From NCBI RefSeq assembly GCF_900187125.1, contig NZ_LT906468.1, positions 1,178,001 through 1,242,000 of the forward strand: 64,000 nucleotides of DNA, written 5' to 3'. The position numbers and the translations under genes are program-made. The first letter of the stretch is position 1. Every line of letters starts with the position of its first letter. Under the pieces are notes generated by a model. It saw nothing but the letters and a program-made list of their open reading frames with translations, was not told the DNA's origin and ran no database searches. Source of the stretch: Sphingobacterium mizutaii. Lineage in GTDB: Bacteria > Bacteroidota > Bacteroidia > Sphingobacteriales > Sphingobacteriaceae. Of the stretch, positions 35,749 to 45,222 are shown one piece after another.

Positions 35749-35780
35749 TTGTATAGTTCATCTTAAAATAGTTATCTTTA
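35749..35780 (+). promoter_or_regulatory. Probable ftsB promoter
   Basis: TTG (35749-35751) and TATCTTTA (35773-35780) are 21 nt apart, matching the -33/-7 promoter with one deviation in the last base. The start would be about 25 nt before the ATG. Confidence 0.5.
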
Positions 35781-35809
35781 ACCGAATTTTAATTGCTTTG
35801 GTCTAGCCT

Positions 35810-36115
35810 ATGGAACGTTTCATCAATACTATCCGTAATCAATATCTTATCGCAGGAGTTGCATTCTTAGTTTGGATGTGTTTTTTCGATCGTTACGACA
35901 TTGCTACCCAATACAACTTTCAGACTGAGAAAACCAAATTGGAACAGGAGAAAGAATACTATACCAATGAAATTGAAAGTATATCCCAATCCATTAAGGA
36001 TGTACAATACAACCAAAGTGAGATCCAACGCATTGCTCGCGAGAAATACAAGATGAAAAAAGACCAAGAAGATGTCTATATCATCACCGAAATAGACGCT
36101 CCAGGGTCTAATTAG
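35810..36115 (+). CDS. ftsB: Septum formation initiator FtsB/DivIC-like
   Basis: 101 residues. One membrane helix (about 11-27, YLIAGVAFLVWMCFF) is followed by a coiled coil (about 38-75, TEKTKLEQEKEYYTNEIESI) and the conserved end IQRIAREKYKMKKDQEDVYII. This is the FtsB/DivIC family, which forms the FtsQ-FtsL-FtsB divisome subcomplex in the inner membrane. It follows eno, as in many bacteria, though it has its own promoter-like element here. Confidence 0.85.
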   Translation: MERFINTIRNQYLIAGVAFLVWMCFFDRYDIATQYNFQTEKTKLEQEKEYYTNEIESISQSIKDVQYNQSEIQRIAREKYKMKKDQEDVYIITEIDAPGSN

Positions 36116-36765
36116 TTACAATCTACAACTTGTTTTAAATTTAATACAGTGATATCGCTCTGCGATTATCATATTATTGTCATTTAATCTACTCGCCTAA
36201 CCTGCCTCTTTTCTTATTCCTGTTTCCTTAATTCTGATAAATTCGTAGGATAGAATCTGCACTGAAGTAGGTCCACAGGCTGTTTTTTCGATTTAGCTAA
36301 CCAAATGAAATCAAATTAAACAATTGACAACCAAATTGGATAAAAAGAGAAAGAATTATTCTTATAATGAATAATTGCAATTCTTCTTGGAATTGCCATA
36401 GTAGTTATATTTTAATCAAAAAATTATCAAAATTTCTAAAAACGCCCTAAATATGTTTTAATTCCGTTTAAACAGGTGGTTTGTTTTGCTAAAAATTGAA
36501 AATAAAATTTCGTATTTGCGGAAAGAGTGTGTTGTTAATTCTGAATCATAAGAAAATTAGATAAACTATAGTTAGATTATTAATGAATAGAGACAACTAA
36601 GTTGAAATATTACCCTAACAAATTCTATTCAATAAATAATTTTACTTAAAACGTTTAATAATGATAAAATATTGACTTTTTTAATATTTTTACGGCATTA
36701 ATAACTATTTATTTAGCCGTAAGTCTAATTTTTATTAACAATTACAATTAAAAGATCAATTTTTT
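36116..36765. other. 650-bp AT-rich region upstream of susC
   Basis: No gene-like frame is seen. It holds a 7-bp hairpin (GCAATTC / GAATTGC, about 36376-36396) and a second inverted repeat (TTACGGC / GCCGTAA, about 36690-36722) whose arms flank 19 AT-rich bases just before the susC start. The length and lack of genes suggest a long regulatory leader for susC. No clear TTG/TAnnTTTG pair could be fixed. Confidence 0.45.
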
Positions 36766-39700
36766 ATGAAACAAAAATTACTCTGTCTTCTTTTTGTGTT
36801 TACATGCCTAATTGGGCAAACGTTTGCGCAAAATCAAAATTTGAGTGGTACAGTTACCTCGGCGAACGATGGGCAAGCATTGCCTGGTGTATCAGTTCGT
36901 GTGTCTGGTTCAACTAACGCGACTCAAACAGATGCTAACGGTAAGTACACATTGACCAATGTGGCTTCTGGAAGTAGCATCACATTCTCATTTATCGGTT
37001 ATGCTTCGCAGACCGTAACTGTTAGCAACAATAACATCATTAATGTTCAATTAAGCTTATCAGGCGAAGAACTTGATGAGGTTGTTGTCGTTGCCTATGG
37101 TACAGCTAAGAAATCTGAAGTAACAGGTTCCATGGCTACCATGAGTGCAGAAGATTTGGATAAACGTACTGTATCCAACGTGTCGAATGCGTTGGCTGGT
37201 ATGGCTCCAGGTATCTCTGTTTCTTCAGGAAATGGTCAGCCAGGATCAGGTGCTAGTGTGCGTTTAAGAGGTATTGGATCTATGAGTGCTTCAAGTTCTC
37301 CATTGTATGTGGTAGATGGTGCTGTATTTGATGGTAACATCGGTGACCTAAATGCAGATGATATCGAAAGCATCTCCATCTTAAAGGATGCAACTTCTGC
37401 GGCATTGTACGGATCTAGAGCTGGTAACGGTGTGATCATGATCACAACGAAAAAAGGTCGCGGTGCTACTAAATTAAATGTTGGCTTAACTCAAGGTATT
37501 ACGCAAAGAGGTATCCAAGAATACGAAACAGTAGGAATCAATGATTACTACCCAGTAGCATTCCAAGCTATCAAAAACTCAAGAATGTTCCCTGCAAACG
37601 GTAGCCAAGGTGCTTCAGAAGCAGATGCAAATAAATATGCATTCGACAATATCAAGAGATTCTTAGCTTACAACCCTTTTAACGTTGCTGACAATGAAAT
37701 CGTTTCTTTAGATGGTACGATGAATCCCAATGCAGGTTTGAAATATGATGATTTCAACTGGTTTGATGCTATTCAGCGTGTAGGAAAAAGAACTGATGCC
37801 AATATTAACATTGGTGGTAGCAATGAAAAAACTGACTACTACGTTTCATTAGGTTATTTGAACGATCAAGGTTATATCCTTAACTCAGACTTCCAACGTT
37901 TCAACGGTAGGATCAATGTAAACTCTCAGATCAAAGATTGGTTAAAAGCAGGTGTTAACATTTCTGGAGCTATGTCAGAAGGCTCATTAGCTTCTGATGC
38001 TTCAACAGGAAATGCTAACTCTTATGTCAACCCATTCTCTTTCATCAGAGGTTTAGGTTCTATCTACCCAGTGCATGCATTTGACGCTACAACAGGAGCA
38101 CCAGTGGTTGATCCAGTTACTGGCGAACAATATTATGACTACGGAATGCACCCAGGAGCTATTAACAGACCTTCTGGCGCAAGTCCAGGTAGACATGTGA
38201 TCTACGAGACCATCTTGAACACTCGTTTGAACAAACGTACGATGTTAGGTGGTAGAGCATTTATGGAAATCAAATTCCTAAAAGATTTCACATTCACTCC
38301 TACAGTAACTATCGACCTTTCAAACAGAAACTTCGATTACTCTTGGAACAACAAAGTAGGTGATGGTGTTTCTTACAATGGTTTAGGTTCTGCTGAAAAC
38401 TACATCACTAAATCATATACTTTCAACCAAGTATTGCAATACAGAAAATCATTTGATTTGCATAACGTTTCAGCAATAGCTGGTCACGAAAACTATGATT
38501 ATCAATTCAGCAGCAGAAATGCTACTAAAACTGGACAGATTACTTCTGGTATCACTGAATTAGATAACTACGTAACTCCACTTTCTGCAGGAGGTTACAA
38601 AAACGTGAACCGTCTTGAATCTTACTTCGCAAGAGCATCTTATAACTACGATGAGAAGTACTATGCTGATGCATCTTTCAGAACGGATGGTTCTTCAATC
38701 TTTGACGATAGCAAAAGATGGGGTAACTTCTTCTCAGTTGGTGCTGCATGGGCAATCAACAAAGAAGACTTTATGTCTAGTGCTACTTGGGTTAACGATT
38801 TGAGATTAAAAGCTTCATACGGCCAAGTTGGTAACAACCACCTATTGGATGTAAACGGAAATAGAATCTATTACGGATACCAAGCTCTTTACAACCTTGG
38901 ATGGTCAAACGGTGGATTGCCAGGAACTGTTCTTAGTTCATTAGCAAACCCTAACTTGACTTGGGAATCTTCAAATACTTTCAACGTAGGTGTGAACTTC
39001 TCTTTATTCAACAACAGATTAAGAGGTGAGGCGGAATACTACAAGAGAGGTTCTGACGAGTTATTGTTATCCGTACCACGTCCTCTTTCTTCTGCAGTTA
39101 GTACAGAATTCAGAAACGTTGGTTCCATGTACAATACAGGTTTTGAATTGTCATTAACAGGTGATATCGTAAGAAACGATAACTTCACTTGGACCTTGAC
39201 CAAGAACTTCACGACTTTCAAGAACGAGATCACGAAGATGCCAGTTGAAACTCCAGTGATCACAGCAGGTAACAAGAGAAGAGAAGTGGGTAGAGATTAC
39301 TACGCTTTCTGGTTGAGACAATATGCTGGTGTTGACCATGCAGATGGTTCTGCTCTTTACATCCCTGCAGATGGTACTGCACAAGAAAACATCCGTGTGG
39401 TTGATGGTAAGGAATATGTAACCAACCAAAACTATGCTAAATTCGATTATTCAGGTACTTCTATTCCTGATGTAATGGGATCCATCATCAATACTTTCGA
39501 CTATAAAGCATTCACTTTATCATTCTTGTTGAACTACCAAATCGGTGGTAAAATCTATGATGGTAACTATGTTGGTTTAATGAGCACCAACTCATATGGT
39601 AAATCATACCATGTTGATGCAATGAAAGCATGGACCACTACGAATACAACAAGTGATATCCCTAGATTAGACCAAGCAAACAGCAACAACATCAATGCTG

Positions 39701-39948
39701 CTTCTACAAGATGGTTAACTAGTGCTTCTTACTTTAGCATCCAAAACGTAAACTTCCAATATAGATTACCAAGCAGCTTGTTGAACAAAATCGACTTGTC
39801 TACTGCACGTGTATTCTTCACTGGTGAGAACTTAGCTTTATTCTCGAAACGCAAAGGTATGAATCCAACAGAGAGCTTTGATGGATCAGTATCATCTACT
39901 TATTTGCCGACTCGTATTTTCAGCATCGGTGTAAATGTTGGATTTTAA
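36766..39948 (+). CDS. SusC/RagA-type TonB-dependent outer membrane receptor
   Basis: 1060 residues. A signal peptide (ends near FAQNQN) is followed by a carboxypeptidase-regulatory-like beta domain (about 25-110; GTVTSANDGQALPGVSVRV). Next is a plug domain containing VVVVAYGTAKKSEVTGS and the SusC signature ILKDATSAALYGSRAGNG. The rest is a 22-strand barrel ending in the terminal Phe (GVNVGF). It imports oligosaccharides or peptides with energy from TonB. There is no extra STN domain, so no anti-sigma partner is expected. Its SusD partner follows after 17 bp. No glycoside hydrolase is adjacent, so the ligand is unknown. Confidence 0.95.
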   Translation: MKQKLLCLLFVFTCLIGQTFAQNQNLSGTVTSANDGQALPGVSVRVSGSTNATQTDANGKYTLTNVASGSSITFSFIGYASQTVTVSNNNIINVQLSLSGEELDEVVVVAYGTAKKSEVTGSMATMSAEDLDKRTVSNVSNALAGMAPGISVSSGNGQPGSGASVRLRGIGSMSASSSPLYVVDGAVFDGNIGDLNADDIESISILKDATSAALYGSRAGNGVIMITTKKGRGATKLNVGLTQGITQRGIQEYETVGINDYYPVAFQAIKNSRMFPANGSQGASEADANKYAFDNIKRFLAYNPFNVADNEIVSLDGTMNPNAGLKYDDFNWFDAIQRVGKRTDANINIGGSNEKTDYYVSLGYLNDQGYILNSDFQRFNGRINVNSQIKDWLKAGVNISGAMSEGSLASDASTGNANSYVNPFSFIRGLGSIYPVHAFDATTGAPVVDPVTGEQYYDYGMHPGAINRPSGASPGRHVIYETILNTRLNKRTMLGGRAFMEIKFLKDFTFTPTVTIDLSNRNFDYSWNNKVGDGVSYNGLGSAENYITKSYTFNQVLQYRKSFDLHNVSAIAGHENYDYQFSSRNATKTGQITSGITELDNYVTPLSAGGYKNVNRLESYFARASYNYDEKYYADASFRTDGSSIFDDSKRWGNFFSVGAAWAINKEDFMSSATWVNDLRLKASYGQVGNNHLLDVNGNRIYYGYQALYNLGWSNGGLPGTVLSSLANPNLTWESSNTFNVGVNFSLFNNRLRGEAEYYKRGSDELLLSVPRPLSSAVSTEFRNVGSMYNTGFELSLTGDIVRNDNFTWTLTKNFTTFKNEITKMPVETPVITAGNKRREVGRDYYAFWLRQYAGVDHADGSALYIPADGTAQENIRVVDGKEYVTNQNYAKFDYSGTSIPDVMGSIINTFDYKAFTLSFLLNYQIGGKIYDGNYVGLMSTNSYGKSYHVDAMKAWTTTNTTSDIPRLDQANSNNINAASTRWLTSASYFSIQNVNFQYRLPSSLLNKIDLSTARVFFTGENLALFSKRKGMNPTESFDGSVSSTYLPTRIFSIGVNVGF

Positions 39949-39965
39949 TTAGCAGCTGAATTATT

Positions 39966-41465
39966 ATGAAAAAAAGAAATTTAACGATATATGCTTCCGT
40001 TTTACTTCTAGCCCTAAGCGGATGTAAAAAGGACTATTTGGAAACCGCTCCAACTGACAAAGTATCTCAAGATGAGATCTTCAGTTCGATTGCCAATGCT
40101 AATACAGCATTGAACGGTATCTATAGATTTATGTTTGAGCGTACCACCGTAGTGGATTGGAATGTTCAAAACAAACCAGGTGTAGGTGGTATCATGTTAG
40201 GCCTTGACTTTATGGGTGAAGACTTAGGTATCAGTGATGCAAACTGGTTCGGTTCTACTGGTGAAGGTAACTGGCAAGGTGGTCGTAATGACAACCATAA
40301 ATTGACAGAATACTATTACAGAACTTTCTACAAGATCATTGGTGACTCAAACTTCATCTTGGATAATGTAGACGGTCTTCCAGGTACTGATGAAGAGAAA
40401 AACAACTTGAAAGCTCAAGCCTTGACACTTAGAGCTTATGCTTACTCTAATCTTGTTCAGCTTTATGCTAAAAGATATGATGCAAGCACAGCAAACGATC
40501 AATTAGGTGTTCCTTTGGTATTGAAATCTTCAGATGGTGCATTACCAAGATCTACCGTGAAAGACGTATATGCTTCAATCATCAAAGATTTAGATGATGC
40601 GGTTGCATTGAACGTTCAAACTAGAGTGAACAAGTCTCATATCAACGTATATGTGACTTACGGTATCCGTGCTAGAGTTGCATTGACTATGCAAGATTAC
40701 CCGAATGCGATCAAATTTGCTAATCTGGTTATCGAGTCAGGAAGCTTCCCATTGATGAACCAAGATACATACATGAAAGGTTTCAACGATGCTCCTTCAA
40801 TGTCTGAATTTATGTGGGCTTCTATGCCGACGCAAGATCAGATGGATGCTTTCGGATCATACTTTGCACAGATCGCTTACAATGCGAATACTTCTTTTAT
40901 GCGTGCAAACCCTAAGAGAATCAACTCTGCATTGTACGAAAAAATCTCTGACACAGACATCAGAAAGAAACTTTGGGAACCAAAACCAACTGCGGCTAAC
41001 TTCCCATTGCCATTGGCATCTTTCGCTCGTCAAGAGTATATGTCTAGAAAGTTCGCAATCAAATCACCAGGAGGTGCTTTAGGAGATGTTCCTTTGATGA
41101 GATCAGCAGAAATGCACTTGATCTTGGCAGAAGCTTATGCTAGCTCAAACCAAACTGCGAATGCACAAGAGGCATTGTTCAACTTTGTGAAAGTTCGTGA
41201 CCTTGAAGCGACAAAATCTACCAACACTGGTGCTGCTTTATTGGAAGAGATCTGGACTAACAGAAGAACAGAACTTTGGGGCGAAGGTTTCAGATTCTAC
41301 GATTTGAAACGTTTGAACCAACCATTAGACAGAACTGTTGTTCCTAACTATGCTCCTGGAAGTGTAAATGGAATGGTAAAGGTTGCTGCTGGTGCTAAAG
41401 ATTGGCAGTTCTTATTCCCATTATTGGAATTGAACGCAAACCCAGAAATCAAACAAAACGATTAA
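39966..41465 (+). CDS. SusD/RagB-type nutrient-binding lipoprotein
   Basis: 499 residues with lipobox LSGC (Cys19). The N-terminal SusD-like domain has the usual DYLETAPTDKVSQDEIFSS start and a TPR-type alpha fold (LRAYAYSNLVQLYAKRYD). The C-terminal RagB domain includes LMRSAEMHLILAEAYA and NRRTELWGEGFRFYDLKRLN. It sits on the outer face of the outer membrane as the lid of the SusC transporter and captures its ligand. Followed by a strong terminator, so the pair is a two-gene unit without catabolic enzymes. Confidence 0.95.
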   Translation: MKKRNLTIYASVLLLALSGCKKDYLETAPTDKVSQDEIFSSIANANTALNGIYRFMFERTTVVDWNVQNKPGVGGIMLGLDFMGEDLGISDANWFGSTGEGNWQGGRNDNHKLTEYYYRTFYKIIGDSNFILDNVDGLPGTDEEKNNLKAQALTLRAYAYSNLVQLYAKRYDASTANDQLGVPLVLKSSDGALPRSTVKDVYASIIKDLDDAVALNVQTRVNKSHINVYVTYGIRARVALTMQDYPNAIKFANLVIESGSFPLMNQDTYMKGFNDAPSMSEFMWASMPTQDQMDAFGSYFAQIAYNANTSFMRANPKRINSALYEKISDTDIRKKLWEPKPTAANFPLPLASFARQEYMSRKFAIKSPGGALGDVPLMRSAEMHLILAEAYASSNQTANAQEALFNFVKVRDLEATKSTNTGAALLEEIWTNRRTELWGEGFRFYDLKRLNQPLDRTVVPNYAPGSVNGMVKVAAGAKDWQFLFPLLELNANPEIKQND

Positions 41466-41488
41466 TTCGTTTTTCTGATCATAATTTT

Positions 41489-41525
41489 AAAGAGGTTGTC
41501 TGAAAAGACAGCCTCTTTTTTTTTT
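41489..41525 (+). terminator. Terminator after susD
   Basis: A stem of about 13 bp starting AAAGAGGTTGTCT, with one wobble pair and a 4-nt loop, runs into about 11 T residues. Confidence 0.88.
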
Positions 41526-41547
41526 GGAGGAAAGGGGGATCTTCTCT

Positions 41548-41836
41548 GTTACTTTTGGAGCCCAAAAGTAACCAAACCGACGAAGGAGCTCACGGATACC
41601 AAAAACAACTCAAATCCGTAACGCTTCCGCCCATTTAAGGTGGCTTTTCGTGCGGGCTCCCACACATGGATAGAATGCCTTGTTGTCGGGAATATCTTTT
41701 AATAGATCATCCCTTTTAATGGGATGATCTATTAAAAGCATTCCAAGGCCAATCCCATTGCACAGGTCAACGGCATTCTATCCATTTTTCCGCCACTGGA
41801 AATGAGCCGTATGCTAAAGGACTTCCTTCGGAAAGT
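41548..41836. repeat. Structured dispersed repeat, copy A
   Basis: It starts with a hairpin at 41548-41572 (GTTACTTTTGG, three-base loop, CCAAAAGTAAC). Three nested stems follow: 41632-41644 with 41792-41804; 41666-41679 (ATGGATAGAATGCC) with 41772-41785; and a central stem 41697-41713 with 41721-41737, extended by GGAAT/ATTCC. The element ends with a small CTTCC/GGAA hairpin. Copy B is at 49.4-49.75 kb. The central stem differs between copies at four positions, each compensated on the other arm. Confidence 0.85.
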
Positions 41837-41875
41837 AAATGTTTGTATGATGAACGATCTGAAGGGGGAAATGTG

Positions 41876-41961
41876 ATTTGAACCAGGATGTGGCTCGACT
41901 CCCCTTTGACTTCTCAGGGTTCAGCTCGCCAAACGAGGATAAGAGAATGGGCCAAGATTAT
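41876..41961 (+). repeat. TGAACCAGGAT repeat module with long insert
   Basis: Begins TTTGAACCAGGAT and ends GGGCCAAGATTA, like the modules at 12.4, 50.3, 50.4 and 58.2 kb. Between these ends is a longer insert with CTCGACTCC, similar to the inserts at 50.3-50.4 kb. Confidence 0.65.
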
Positions 41962-41989
41962 TTTAACGCTTGAAAGGTGTCCAATTTTC

Positions 41990-42015
41990 GTAGGGGCTTA
42001 TTGCATAAGCCCGCC
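41990..42015 (-). repeat. REP-like 19-nt palindrome, copy 2
   Basis: GGGCTTATTGCATAAGCCC with 8-bp arms, preceded by GTAG and followed by GCC. Same length and flanks as the other copies, opposite orientation to copy 1, with compensated inner pairs. Confidence 0.75.
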
Positions 42016-42043
42016 AATAATAGCCTAAAAATCATCATATAAT

Positions 42044-42081
42044 GCAAAAACGATGCTCGATTAATCGAACATCTTTTTTGC
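42044..42081. repeat. 38-bp palindrome, copy A (imperfect)
   Basis: Starts GCAAAAACGATGCTCGATTA and is self-complementary apart from two mismatched positions. It is related to the perfect copy at 49877-49914. A/T runs at the ends make it resemble a bidirectional terminator between convergent susD and the FkbM gene. Confidence 0.65.
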
Positions 42082-42151
42082 GGTATTTTCAGGCCAATAT
42101 GCCGTAATTGCTATAATATTGGAATCCCACTAGGGTTTTAGAAAAGCCTTT

Positions 42152-42853
42152 TTACCCTTTTACTAATGATATTTCTTGGTAGGTATCCGAGATTGCAAAG
42201 ATCCTATAACCATGATCATGCAATAGCTTAAAGAATTCCTTGCCTTTTTCTTTGCCGTTGGCAAAGAATCTCTCATGGGTTTCCACAAGGATTTGCTTGA
42301 TCGGAATGCCAGAGTTCAGTATCCCTTCCATTACAGCGTATTCCGAGCCCTCTATGTCCATCTTCAGCACATCAATGGATTGGTGCCCCAAATCATGTAC
42401 TATCTCTTTAAACTCCTTTAAAAGCACGTCTACCGAATCGTGTTCATCAACCAAGCTATGGTCATAAACACTTCCGGACACATGTTCTTTGTTTTTAGGG
42501 AGGTGAAAGGTAACCATTTCGGTTTTTTCACCTAATCCAAATGGATGGAAATAAAACTGCTCAGGCGTTTCGTTATTACGGACGTAATTAATGGATTTCG
42601 GGGTAGGGTCGAAGCCAAAGACCTTGGCTCCATGTTTCGCTATGATGGCTTTATCAAAAGAGATATCCTCACCGATACCAAAAGAATACACGATGGCATT
42701 CACTGTAACTAGGCTGGGATCCACATAAAACCCTCCGTATCCGTTACCGTACCATTCCTTGGCACGTTTTTCTTCTACGTCAATAAAAGCAATCTTTCCT
42801 ATACGCGCTTTAATCCAATATTCTAATCTTTTAAGTTTATCGTTTCTTTCCAT
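42152..42853 (-). CDS. FkbM-family methyltransferase
   Basis: 233 residues. The SAM-binding core has YSFGIGEDISFDKAIIAKHG (motif I region), KVFGFDPTPKSINYV (acidic motif II) and DVLKMDIEGSEYAVMEGIL, the hallmark of the FkbM family (PF05050). It would methylate a hydroxyl of a sugar or secondary metabolite. No glycan cluster is nearby, so the substrate is unknown. It is 46 bp downstream of the cystathionine synthase-like gene on the same strand. Confidence 0.82.
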   Translation of the reverse strand: MERNDKLKRLEYWIKARIGKIAFIDVEEKRAKEWYGNGYGGFYVDPSLVTVNAIVYSFGIGEDISFDKAIIAKHGAKVFGFDPTPKSINYVRNNETPEQFYFHPFGLGEKTEMVTFHLPKNKEHVSGSVYDHSLVDEHDSVDVLLKEFKEIVHDLGHQSIDVLKMDIEGSEYAVMEGILNSGIPIKQILVETHERFFANGKEKGKEFFKLLHDHGYRIFAISDTYQEISLVKG

Positions 42854-42899
42854 TCCTTGGGGTAGATTAATTTAAATATACCCAAAAAATGGAAATATC

Positions 42900-44264
42900 C
42901 TAAACTTCTGAAATGGCGTTAATAATATCGTATTGGGTGATGATATTGATCCTTCCAAAATCATCTTCCACCAATACCGCTTGGGTATCTTTGTTGATCA
43001 AGCCTGAAATCTTATCAATCGAAGTATTCAGGTCCACAAATGGGAATGGTTTAGAGGTAATCTCCTCCACTGCCGATGATTTTAATGAAGGATTTTCAAG
43101 CAATGCCGACAGGATGTCCGATTCCGTCACTTTCCCGATGACCATACCCTGTTGGGTGACAGGTATTTGGGAGATGTTCAGGGATTTCATAATGTTGAAG
43201 GTTTCAACAACGGTCTGGTTGGCGTCTGCGGTGACGATAGCTTGTTCACCACGTTTTTTAAGGATTGATTTTGCAGTCAGTTTTTCATCTTTCAGGAATC
43301 CGCGCTCACGCAACCAATCCTCATTATACATTTTTCCCATATATCGAGATCCATGGTCATGGAATATCACGACTACCACATCATCTTCTTTCAGGTCTTT
43401 CCCTAATTGTAACAAACCGGCCAATGCCGCTCCAGCAGAATTCCCGGCAAAGATACCTTCCTTGCGTGCCAGGTCCCTGGTCATCAAGGCAGCATCCTTA
43501 TCGGTTACCTTTTCAAAAAGGTCAATCACTGAAAAATCAACATTCTTAGGCAAGAAATCCTCACCTATACCTTCGGTGATATAGGGATAGATTTCATTTT
43601 TGTCAAAAATGCCGGTTTCTTTATATTTCTTGAATACAGAGCCGTAGGTATCAATTCCCCAAACCTTGATGTTAGGATTCTGCTCCCTTAAATATTTTGC
43701 AGTACCAGAGATAGTTCCTCCAGTTCCTACACCTACAACCAAATGGGTGATCTTTCCTTCCGTCTGTTCCCAGATTTCAGGTCCTGTCTGCTCATAGTGG
43801 GCTTTGGAATTAGAAAGGTTATCATATTGATTCGCCTTCCAAGCATTAGGAACCTCTTTCTCCAATCGGCTTGAAACCGAATAATAGGAGCGAGGATCCT
43901 CGGGATCTACGTTGGTCGGACAAACGATCACTTCCGCACCAAAGGCACGTAGCGCATCGATCTTTTCTTTCGATTGCTTATCCGTCGTGGTAAAAATACA
44001 GCGATAACCTTTCACTACTGCCGCCATGGCTAATCCCATTCCGGTATTGCCCGAAGTACCCTCGATGATGGTACCCCCTGGTTTCAATAATCCGGCTTCC
44101 TCTGCATCTTCGATCATCTTCAAGGCCATACGGTCCTTGATGGAATTGCCGGGGTTAGAGGTTTCGATCTTGGCTAAAATAGTACCCTTTAAATTTTCAG
44201 TTATCTTATTTAGTTTGACCAATGGCGTATTTCCAATGGTTTCTAAAATGTTATTATACCACAT
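42900..44264 (-). CDS. Cystathionine beta-synthase-like PLP enzyme with CBS domains
   Basis: 454 residues. The PLP-dependent domain (1-320) has the Schiff-base Lys in NPGNSIKDRMALKMI, the substrate loop IIEGTSGNTGMGLAMAAV and the phosphate loop GVGTGGTISGTAKYL. Two CBS domains follow (about 335-454). This is the eukaryote-like CBS architecture, making cystathionine from serine and homocysteine. A cysteine synthase role is possible. The N-terminal heme-binding extension of animal CBS is absent. It is 49 bp from the AMP nucleosidase gene on the same strand. Confidence 0.9.
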   Translation of the reverse strand: MWYNNILETIGNTPLVKLNKITENLKGTILAKIETSNPGNSIKDRMALKMIEDAEEAGLLKPGGTIIEGTSGNTGMGLAMAAVVKGYRCIFTTTDKQSKEKIDALRAFGAEVIVCPTNVDPEDPRSYYSVSSRLEKEVPNAWKANQYDNLSNSKAHYEQTGPEIWEQTEGKITHLVVGVGTGGTISGTAKYLREQNPNIKVWGIDTYGSVFKKYKETGIFDKNEIYPYITEGIGEDFLPKNVDFSVIDLFEKVTDKDAALMTRDLARKEGIFAGNSAGAALAGLLQLGKDLKEDDVVVVIFHDHGSRYMGKMYNEDWLRERGFLKDEKLTAKSILKKRGEQAIVTADANQTVVETFNIMKSLNISQIPVTQQGMVIGKVTESDILSALLENPSLKSSAVEEITSKPFPFVDLNTSIDKISGLINKDTQAVLVEDDFGRINIITQYDIINAISEV

Positions 44265-44313
44265 AGGTGAAGTTTTGTGTCTGTTAGTTGTCTACCACAA
44301 AAGTAGATATTTT

Positions 44314-45153
44314 TTAGAACTTCAGGTGTTTTACTGTTAAGCCATTGTTGATTAATTGCTTCAATGCGTCAATTCCGATTTTCACATGGGTTTCCACATA
44401 AGACTTGGTCACGGTTACATCCGACTTGTCGGTTTTCACTCCTTCTGGTACCATCGGTTGGTCAGAAACCAATAATAGGGCACCAGTAGGGATCTTGTTG
44501 GCAAAACCGACTGAGAAGATCGTAGCGGTCTCCATATCCACTGCCATGGCGCGGATGCTCTTCAAGTACTTCTTAAATTGCTTGTCATGCTCCCACACAC
44601 GACGGTTAGTGGTATAGACCGTTCCGGTCCAATAATCTCTTGAGTGGTCACGGATGGTGGTTGAAATTGCTTTCTGCAAGGCGAAGGCCGGTAGTGATGG
44701 TACTTCAGGAGGTAAGTAATCATTGGAAGTCCCTTCTCCACGGATTGCAGCGATAGGGAGGATCAGTTCACCAACATCGATCTTCTTTTTCAATACGCCC
44801 GTCTTTCCTAGGAAAAGCACTGCTTTAGGGTGGATGGCAGTCAATAGATCCATCACCGTTGCAGCAACTGGCGATCCCATACCAAAGTTGATAATGGTAA
44901 TGCCGTCTGCAGAACAGGTCTGCATGGGTTTATCCTCACCTAAGATGGGCGCATCGCCATGCATCTGGGAGAACAATTTCACATAATTGCTGAAATTGGT
45001 CAACAAAATATATTCCCCAAATTCTTCCAAAGGTCTACCGGTATAACGAGGCAACCAATTGTTTACAATATCTTCTTTTGTCTTTAATCCAGCCGTAATA
45101 GGAGAGTTCACCTCTTCGATATTTTCTTGTTTTTCGTCTTTCTTCTTAGTCAT
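44314..45153 (-). CDS. AMP nucleosidase
   Basis: 279 residues of the PNP/UDP phosphorylase fold. Key segments are IINFGMGSPVAATVMDLL, AVLFLGKTGVLKKKIDVGE, MAVDMETATIFSVGF (the purine/ribose-binding Met-Glu motif) and LLVSDQPMVPEGVKT. It hydrolyses AMP to adenine and ribose 5-phosphate. It is much shorter than the E. coli enzyme (484), lacking its N-terminal domain, as in other Bacteroidota proteins with this name. A basic, Lys/Glu-rich N-terminus precedes the fold. Other nucleosidase activities remain possible. Confidence 0.83.
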   Translation of the reverse strand: MTKKKDEKQENIEEVNSPITAGLKTKEDIVNNWLPRYTGRPLEEFGEYILLTNFSNYVKLFSQMHGDAPILGEDKPMQTCSADGITIINFGMGSPVAATVMDLLTAIHPKAVLFLGKTGVLKKKIDVGELILPIAAIRGEGTSNDYLPPEVPSLPAFALQKAISTTIRDHSRDYWTGTVYTTNRRVWEHDKQFKKYLKSIRAMAVDMETATIFSVGFANKIPTGALLLVSDQPMVPEGVKTDKSDVTVTKSYVETHVKIGIDALKQLINNGLTVKHLKF

Positions 45154-45187
45154 AATTTCATCCTTTCTTAATAATTTACTAATACAA

Positions 45188-45215
45188 AAAACCCTCGCGT
45201 GATAGGCGAGGGTTT
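45188..45215 (-). terminator. Terminator after clpX
   Basis: AACCCTCGC and GCGAGGGTT pair with a 7-nt loop; on the minus strand a T6 tract follows. It separates clpX from the AMP nucleosidase gene. Confidence 0.82.
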
Positions 45216-45222
45216 AGATTTT

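Noticed and set aside
42913..43584. A 223-codon plus-strand frame
   Set aside because: It is opposite the cystathionine beta-synthase-like gene, whose PLP and CBS motifs are intact.
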